Shown in pieces: positions 57,997 through 64,000 of a DNA stretch of 64,000 nucleotides. The notes under the pieces are model-generated. The model was not told where the DNA came from, searched no databases, and was given only the letters and a program-made list of their open reading frames with translations. The DNA is from Acanthosoma haemorrhoidale. Lineage: Eukaryota; Arthropoda; Insecta; Hemiptera; Acanthosomatidae. Made by a program: the position numbers and the translations under genes. Each line of letters opens with the position of its first letter. Position 1 is the first letter of the stretch. The stretch lies in assembly GCA_930367205.1 (NCBI GenBank), contig OV884015.1, positions 34,525,288-34,589,287 on the forward strand, written 5' to 3'.

Positions 57997-59898
57997 ATGC
58001 TCAAGGTAAAATCTCAGTTTAGGTATTAGTGATATTATTGTTTGGTTATTGCGAATTCGTCTTTTTTAACAAACATCTCATTTATAAATTTGACAAGGTT
58101 TTTTAATTTTTTTTTTTTTTAAAAAGTCTTGGATTTCCTCTTTCTCGGATTTTCTATAATAACGTTGTATGTCTCCAAATGAATCTCCTGAACATTGGAT
58201 GCGTCTTTAGGAAGAGCAATGGAGAAACCAGTAAAGAAAATCCGAGAAAAATGAAATCAGATTACATCAAGGAGAAGAACTTTCCCAAAGTGTCCCAAGT
58301 GAATAACCCTTACGTTTTATGAAGAACGTAGTCAAATGTCAGTTTAAAGTTATTCTGTGCTATTTGAGGTAGCAGATATGCAGACAAGTGGGAATCGTTG
58401 TATTGCTTCCATTTTCGTGGCAGTAGCGTATTTATTTACATGGATAGCCTCGTATTGAATTTATAATAACATAAATTTATTTTTTTAATTTTGTTCAACG
58501 TTTTATGACATTAAATGTACAATTATTTCTGAAGCCTGACAAACATCTGTTTCGCATCGGTCAGATCTGTTAGAAAGGATTTATGGTGACAGCCCAACAA
58601 GATTAATTGTGATCTGTCCATCATGAAGTTAGACCGGTTTCTAGAAGATTTTCGTATCACTTGCAGCACTTATGGAGTGCTCCATCAGGAAGTGTGTAAC
58701 GTATAGGTAGAGATTATGGCGTAATGTTAGTTCTTTGATCGACTGAAGACAGATTGGAGAATGTAAGTGAAGCGTACGTTGAAAGAGTCTCTCACTTTTA
58801 TATAACTATGTAAGAACTCCTATTTTAACCTAACACTAAAATGACCATAAAATATGGGTATTTATTGATTATTTTATTAAATGGGGTTTCGTTAGTATCA
58901 AACAAAAAGTCAACTTCAAAATGATATGTAAGGATATTGTAGTAATGCTGGCAGATTGTGTTTAAGTTTTCATATGGTCAACTAGTATCAATCAAATTTG
59001 TTATTGACCACCAACATCAATTTAATATTTGACTTTTTCCATTGCTTATTTATTATTATTATAGACTTATTCCCTGTAATATCTTTCATAATTACCTAAT
59101 TCCATATGATCCTTTATTTTTGTTAATATATTTAAATTTAATCACCTCTACCTAAGAGTTCATTGGAGATAAGTAAAAGCGATTACATTAAAAAAAACAT
59201 TGTCTTCCCTCAATTTTCTGTAACTTACTTGCTGCCAAAACGTTTGATATTTACATTATTATACACACATTTTTCAATTAATTCATTCATTTATAACTAT
59301 CTCCATTAATGAGACAAGTTTGTTAATATCTCTCAGGTTTTTAGGTTTAAAGTCGTGTGAAATTGAGATTATAATTTTTTAATAGCGTTTGGGAAATTTA
59401 ATAATAAAAATTTATTCTTTATTACAATTTATAATTATTTTTTAGTTTGTAATCTTGGCCATTGCCGTTTCGGCTGTCCACTGCCAGTATGGTGGGCATC
59501 AAGCCAGCTATCACCAGCCTGCCGAATACAAAGGAGAATCCCACGAAGACTACTACACCGAACCACACTACAGCTTCGAGTACTCCGTCCACGACCCTCA
59601 CACCGGAGACATCAAGAGCCAGAAGGAGCAGAGGGAAGGAGAGAGCACCCACGGAGAATACAGCCTCGTCGAGCCTGACGGTTCTGTCAGGGCCATCAAG
59701 TACTCCGTCGAAGGAAAATCCGGATTCTTAGCCGAGGTCCAAAAGGAAGCCGGCAAGTACAACCCAGCTCCTGAGCCAAGCTACTACAAACCACAGCCAA
59801 GCTACAACAAGCCCCAGCCAAGCTACTACAAACCAGCTCCCCAACCAAGCTACTACAAGCCAGCTCCTCAACCAAGCTACTACAAACCAAGCTACTAA
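57997..59898 (+). CDS. RR-2 cuticular protein, gene B2
   Basis: Coding exons 57997-58005 (ATG CTC AAG, MLK, donor GTAAAA) and 59446-59898 (acceptor TTTTTTAG), with an intron of 1440 bp. The protein is 153 residues: signal peptide MLKFVILAIAVSAVHC, an RR-2 domain as in gene B, and a repeat tail PSYYKPQPSYNKPQ followed by PSYYKPAPQ units ending PSYYKPSY. In exon 2 only about six substitutions separate it from gene B over the first 350 bases, mostly synonymous. The 5-prime UTR, intron and 3-prime UTR show no such similarity. It is the only plus-strand member of the cluster. Confidence 0.94.
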
Positions 59899-60018
59899 TG
59901 GCCTTATCTCAATTCTTCAATAGCCCTATAATAGTTACTGCAATAAGCCTATTACTGGCTGCCCACATAGCTACATTCCAAACATTTGCTTTTGTACTTC
60001 ACTGCCAATGTACAGTTA

Positions 60019-60024
60019 AATAAA
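60019..60024 (+). terminator. Polyadenylation signal of gene B2
   Basis: AATAAA 121 bases after the stop codon, followed by T-rich sequence. Confidence 0.65.
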
Positions 60025-60029
60025 TTTTT

Positions 60030-61522
60030 TATACTTTTCTAAAATTGGGTTTCTGTTTATTAATGATTAATTCATACTCCACTAGCTATTAATAGTGGAC
60101 CTATAGATTATTTTTGTGGACTACTCAAAAACAATCCTGTATTTTTTAAAATATGTATATAAGTAGAGAAGGTCGTAGAAGTATATAAATATTGATTTAT
60201 AATCATAGGATACTTTGTTGTTGTACTCGTGGGCATGTGAATCTTAAAAACTAACTAAATGATTGTGAAAAACAAGATGGGAATTTTAATCAAAATCAAA
60301 GATAATTCGTTTCATTTACTAATCTATCAGATTTATTGAATCATTTTTACAACCGCTTTCGTAGAACATAAATACCGACAGGCAGGTGGAAGACGAGACT
60401 GTACCCGAATAAAAACATGACTTCTCCCTTCCGGCCAGGAAAGTTCTTCTTTTTCTTAACTTCTTTTCCTCTCTTTAAGCATTGAGGATTGTTGCCTACT
60501 CAGGATTTTTCCTTTCTCAATCCCTTGTGTTGGTTCTCATCTGTGCCAAATCATTTCATTCACATGTCTCAACATGGGAGCATAGCTGCCATGGTTCTTC
60601 ATAGATAACTTTTACAGGAATGTTTAATTCGTCTTGAATTGTTCATATACGATCCCTTCTTGTTTTACTAGGAACTAAAAACGGGTAAGTTTGTATCAAT
60701 CAGATTGGGAAAAGTTGATACAAGGGGTTGATCCAGTTAAAATGAAGAAAATATATATGGTTACTTGGCTACTAATGATCGTGGCCGTGGTAAGAGAGTG
60801 GGCGCTGCTCCAGCTCCTGAAAGCTGTACGAAACAAAAAGTAGTTGATATAAGGACCGCCAACGGAGGTGATCCAACAAACAGGGTGGGGGCTGTTACAT
60901 GAATCAATTCCAGCTGTCATTGATACAATATGAGAAATAGTAGACACACAATGTCTTCAGGATCAATCCTGACAAATTCAACCGGTTCTGACCCTTCTAA
61001 TTCTGACTTGTTAATTCTTGAATTTCTCATAATATCTAAAAACACCTTAGTATTTCAGAAATATAATCAATTTACTAAACAGGTGGCAAAAAAAAGACAG
61101 AGGATACTTATAAAATAAATACTAGATTCAAATCACTTTTGATAAAAACAAAGATACTAGTCTGGTCAAAAAGATATTTACAGCAAAACAGTTTTTTTTA
61201 ACAATTTCAATAAAATCTGTTTTGAATAACTATTTAAATAGGTAAATATTTATTTGAATATAGTTTTCTCCTCTACCTTTTCAAACAAACTATGATTTGA
61301 AATTAGTTTGCAATAGTACTGGAAATTTTAACACATTTTAATTTATTATTAAAATTAAAATTCCGTCTAAATATTAAGTTTGGTGCCTTTTTAATTATTT
61401 ATTTTATCATTTTCGATTAAATGTTCATTTTACTAAACATTAAATGTTCATAGATGACATTTTTTTTACATGTACAATCTAAATGATGTCATCTACGGAA
61501 TGAACAAATCAATGCTTAAGGT
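60030..61522. other. Intergenic stretch with possible isolated first exon
   Basis: Mostly AT-rich. At 60742-60789 the plus strand has ATG plus 15 codons of a signal-like peptide (MKKIYMVTWLLMIVAV) ending exactly at a GTAAGA donor in phase 0, the architecture of cuticle first exons. No matching second exon was found. Minus-strand reading near 60560-60660 (DELNIPVKVIYEEPWQLC) may be an old coding or repeat fragment. Confidence 0.3.
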
Positions 61523-61668
61523 TATTGTCGGGTTGCCACTAGGGGAGTGCCTAATCACTCTAACCCTGGTGACAAGTGCGGTTTGTTGTAGTTTATAACA
61601 TGGACCATGTTCCATGTCGGCGTTAATACCTGACTCCATTTTTATGATAGGGATGTGTCCCGACAATA
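61523..61668. mobile_element. Possible very small TIR element
   Basis: TATTGTCGGG at 61523-61532 and its exact reverse complement CCCGACAATA at 61659-61668. This could be a TA target duplication with an 8-base terminal repeat. The repeat is too short to be sure. Confidence 0.35.
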
Positions 61669-61731
61669 CACTGTGTTCAAGAGAAGAGGTACAGATGTTT
61701 CATGAAAAATAAAACAAGTTTTCAGAGTTCA

Positions 61732-62245
61732 GGGGGGGGGGGGGGCGGCAGCGTAACAGGTCAAGGCCCCAGAGGGTCTGCAAGGCGGCTGAGAAATAGG
61801 GTGACGGGCTCAGAGGCGCCGAAGAGAGAGTAGACTAGTCGAAGACTGAGTGGACTTACTTCCAGGGCCCCGAGGCCCTGGCGTAACGCGACCGAGTGAT
61901 AGCGGCTGTGGAGATGAGGAGACTGAGAAAGAGTAGAGTCCTACAGGGCCGAATCTCCTGGTTTAAATACTATTTCTCCTTCCTATTGGAAGGTGGAGTC
62001 GGCTGAAAGGGGTATGTTTAATGATGCCCAGGTGGCCAACCCCCCTTAGGTTTATGACTGTTGGTCTAAAATGGTGTGTTTTATGGCTGCTAGGGACTCA
62101 TCCACTTAGGTTTTATGACCGCCTAGAGGTGACCCTAGGTCTGCCCGGTTCAGTTTTATGACAGTCAGGTGCCGTTTATGCCGGTGACCCCTCTGTTACC
62201 TGCCTTGCTACAACTGCCGCATGGACCCGCCTGGTCTATTACTAG
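61732..62245. repeat. GC-rich island with G-run and TTTATGAC subrepeats
   Basis: Starts with 14 G residues (61732-61745), then GC-rich sequence with repeated GAGAC/GAGTAG motifs. A second half has repeated TTTATGAC or TTTATGGC at about 62050, 62081, 62110 and 62153. Composition differs sharply from both flanks. No coding frame was identified. It is probably a fragment of a dispersed element. Confidence 0.45.
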
Positions 62246-62850
62246 AAGTTTTACAAAGCTATAATACATTATTTGCACCAGAGTATAGAGTAATTTACAT
62301 ATATGGTTGGCGATCGCTACAGTAATAATTATAAATTTTGCTGTATTAAAAAGATTTTAGAATTATTATCTAAGTTAAATTTATGGTTAGAGAACGTGGT
62401 AACAACATTGATACACCAATCTTCTAATTGTAATGTTTCGATACAAATTTTTTTAGATCGATTATAGAGGAGTCAAGGGTTGGTTGTTCACAACAGCAGT
62501 TTAAGTGTCGGGGACCTCCTCGATTCTGTATCAACTACAAAAATATCAAATACAATAGTGTATCATGACATAGGATATTGTAGTATCTACTCATGCCTAA
62601 TAGGAACTTGTCAGAGATATTTGATATGTGATTGATATCTTGAAAATTTAACCTATAATTAACAAAAGCTAAAATCAGCACGCCGAAGGAATTAAACTTA
62701 TAATTGAATGAAAACTATTTCTTCTTAAACAAAATTGAAATTTTAATATCAAATTTAATTAATCTGAGACAGTCTAAATAATTACCTAAATAATAATAAT
62801 TTCAACTTTCTAATATAGGTAAAAATTGCATTTGCAATATAATGAGAGTT
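62246..62850. other. Intergenic stretch
   Basis: AT-rich, no gene. It ends where homology to the 3-prime flank of gene A begins (about 62857). Confidence 0.4.
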
Positions 62851-62942
62851 TGTTAAATTTCACTTGGGTTGCTGATAGACATATAAGACAAATGGAAAAT
62901 TTTATAAAAAAAAATCAATAAATATAACAAAAAGTATAAAAA

Positions 62943-62948
62943 TTTATT
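62943..62948 (-). terminator. Polyadenylation signal of gene A2
   Basis: AATAAA on the minus strand, in the same context and spacing as in gene A. Confidence 0.7.
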
Positions 62949-62990
62949 TGTACAAAATATATATTACATTTAAAGACAGATGTTTAAAAT

Positions 62991-63449
62991 TTAGTAATGA
63001 GCTGGCTGTGGTTTGTAGTAGCTTGGCTGAGGAGCTGGTTTGTAGTAGCTTGGCTGAGGGGCTGGCTTGTAGTAGCTTGGCTGAGGTTGGTGGTAGCTTG
63101 GCTGAGGTTGGTGGTAGCTTGGCTGTGGTGCTGGTGCGTACTTGGAGGGCTCCCTGTGTACTTCAGCTAAGAAGCCGGACTTTCCTTCGACGGAATATTT
63201 GACCAGCCTTACAGAACCATCAGGTTCGACGAGACTGTACTCTCCGTGGGTACTGTCCCCCTTCCTCTCCTCTTTCTGGCTCTTGATGTCTCCGGTGTGT
63301 TCGTCATGGACGGCGTACTCGAAGTTGTAGTGTGGCTCTGAGTAGTAGTCCTGGGCTTCCCCCTTGTACTCGGCAGGCTGGTGGTAGCTGGCTTGATGTC
63401 CACCGTACTGGCAGTTTACTGCCGAAATGGCCACAGCTAAGAGTACGAA
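62991..63449 (-). CDS. RR-2 cuticular protein, gene A2, exon 2 (exon 1 outside window)
   Basis: Acceptor TTTACAG at 63450-63456 and 152 codons: FVLLAVAISAVNC, QYGGHQASYHQPAEYKGE, the RR-2 domain, and the PSYHQPQ and PSYYKPAPQ tail ending PQPAHY. The exon-2 protein is the same as that of gene A. A synonymous difference was seen in the tail repeat (near 63112). The three-codon first exon expected upstream is not found before position 64000, so the intron is at least 550 bp and the gene is cut by the window edge. Function as for gene A: a structural chitin-binding protein of the cuticle. Confidence 0.92.
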   Translation of the reverse strand, partial: FVLLAVAISAVNCQYGGHQASYHQPAEYKGEAQDYYSEPHYNFEYAVHDEHTGDIKSQKEERKGDSTHGEYSLVEPDGSVRLVKYSVEGKSGFLAEVHREPSKYAPAPQPSYHQPQPSYHQPQPSYYKPAPQPSYYKPAPQPSYYKPQPAHY

Positions 63450-64000
63450 CTGTAAATTTTAAATAAAAAGTGTGACATGGCAATTTTAGTGTTGCAAGAT
63501 ATACTATTTTCATTAATCAGTTGGTCAGGCAAGGTATACTTAAGAGAAATACTAGAAATAATATAATAAATAATTTGTCTAATTTTTTTATTTTCTCGTC
63601 TCGGAACTTTTCAGAAGAATAGTTATTTAGGAAGTTATCTAAGATAAAAAGTTTTTTCTAATTTTGACGTTCAAAAGTGATAAAAGTTATTGATGAAATT
63701 ATAAAAACAAATACATGAACATTAAAATAGGTTGAGGCCCAATATGACAAATAAATTTTCGGTTAATTTTTTCTGTGTCTGTGTTGGTTTAGTAAATAAA
63801 ATACACATTTTTGACCAAACAAGCCCAAACGTTCTTTTTCAAAAGCTTTAATAATTATTTCTGGCTTGAGTGTATGACAGGATTTTGTTTGAGTCGGGAG
63901 TACACTACATTTTTACGATTTATATTTTAAAACAGTTTATTTAATTTTGGCTTGTAACTGAGCTATTCAACTTCCAGAAGTAATTTACTCTAAAATAACA
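63450..64000 (-). other. Intron of gene A2 (partial)
   Basis: AT-rich. The part next to the exon has short matches to the gene A intron (ATTTTCA..TAATCAGT), but the rest has diverged. No first exon seen. Confidence 0.55.

Overview
The window is nuclear DNA of an insect, not bacterial or viral DNA. It is AT-rich and mostly non-coding, with spliced genes (GT-AG introns plus one probable GC-AG intron), RR-2 chitin-binding cuticle proteins with typical tiny first coding exons, and many decayed transposable elements (jockey-like LINEs, a copia LTR element, a mariner-like element and MITEs). The style of the cuticle proteins suggests a hemipteran-like insect, but the order cannot be fixed from the sequence alone.

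Layout. Positions 1-26600 hold no host gene that I can support. They contain LINE 3-prime ends (355-655, 5040-5456, 6245-6730, 17101-17620), a mariner-like element whose two halves face apart (8408-9205), a TA-flanked MITE (12198-12459), a large inverted repeat with about 0.85 kb arms and an 0.8 kb GC-richer spacer (18440-21222), and a broken copia element on the minus strand (23331-26255). A MITE sits in only one arm of the inverted repeat. Positions 26639-37895 hold the 3-prime nine exons (773 codons visible) of a plus-strand gene for a secreted protein. It has three complete von Willebrand factor C (VWC) domains, threonine-rich mucin-like stretches and a final half VWC domain, and resembles insect tenectin-type matrix proteins. 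Its 5-prime end is not identified. One intron carries a P-element/THAP-like transposase remnant.

Positions 42300-64000 hold a cluster of four RR-2 cuticle protein genes, called A (minus, 42454-43887), B (minus, 51036-51987), B2 (plus, 57997-59898) and A2 (minus, exon 2 at 62991-63449, exon 1 outside the window). A and A2 exon 2 encode the same protein. B and B2 are nearly identical in exon 2 although they face opposite ways. Introns, 5-prime UTRs and (for B/B2) 3-prime UTRs differ, which points to exon-limited gene conversion. Between the genes lie more LINE fragments and a tandem direct repeat of 0.6-0.7 kb units. The cuticle genes would work together as structural chitin-binding proteins of the exoskeleton; the VWC gene would act in the extracellular or apical matrix.

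The observations most worth following are the inverted repeat as a possible hairpin-RNA (endo-siRNA) locus with its built-in empty and filled MITE site, the exon-limited identity in the cuticle cluster, and the inverted mariner copy. No CRISPR array, rRNA or intact tRNA gene was seen.
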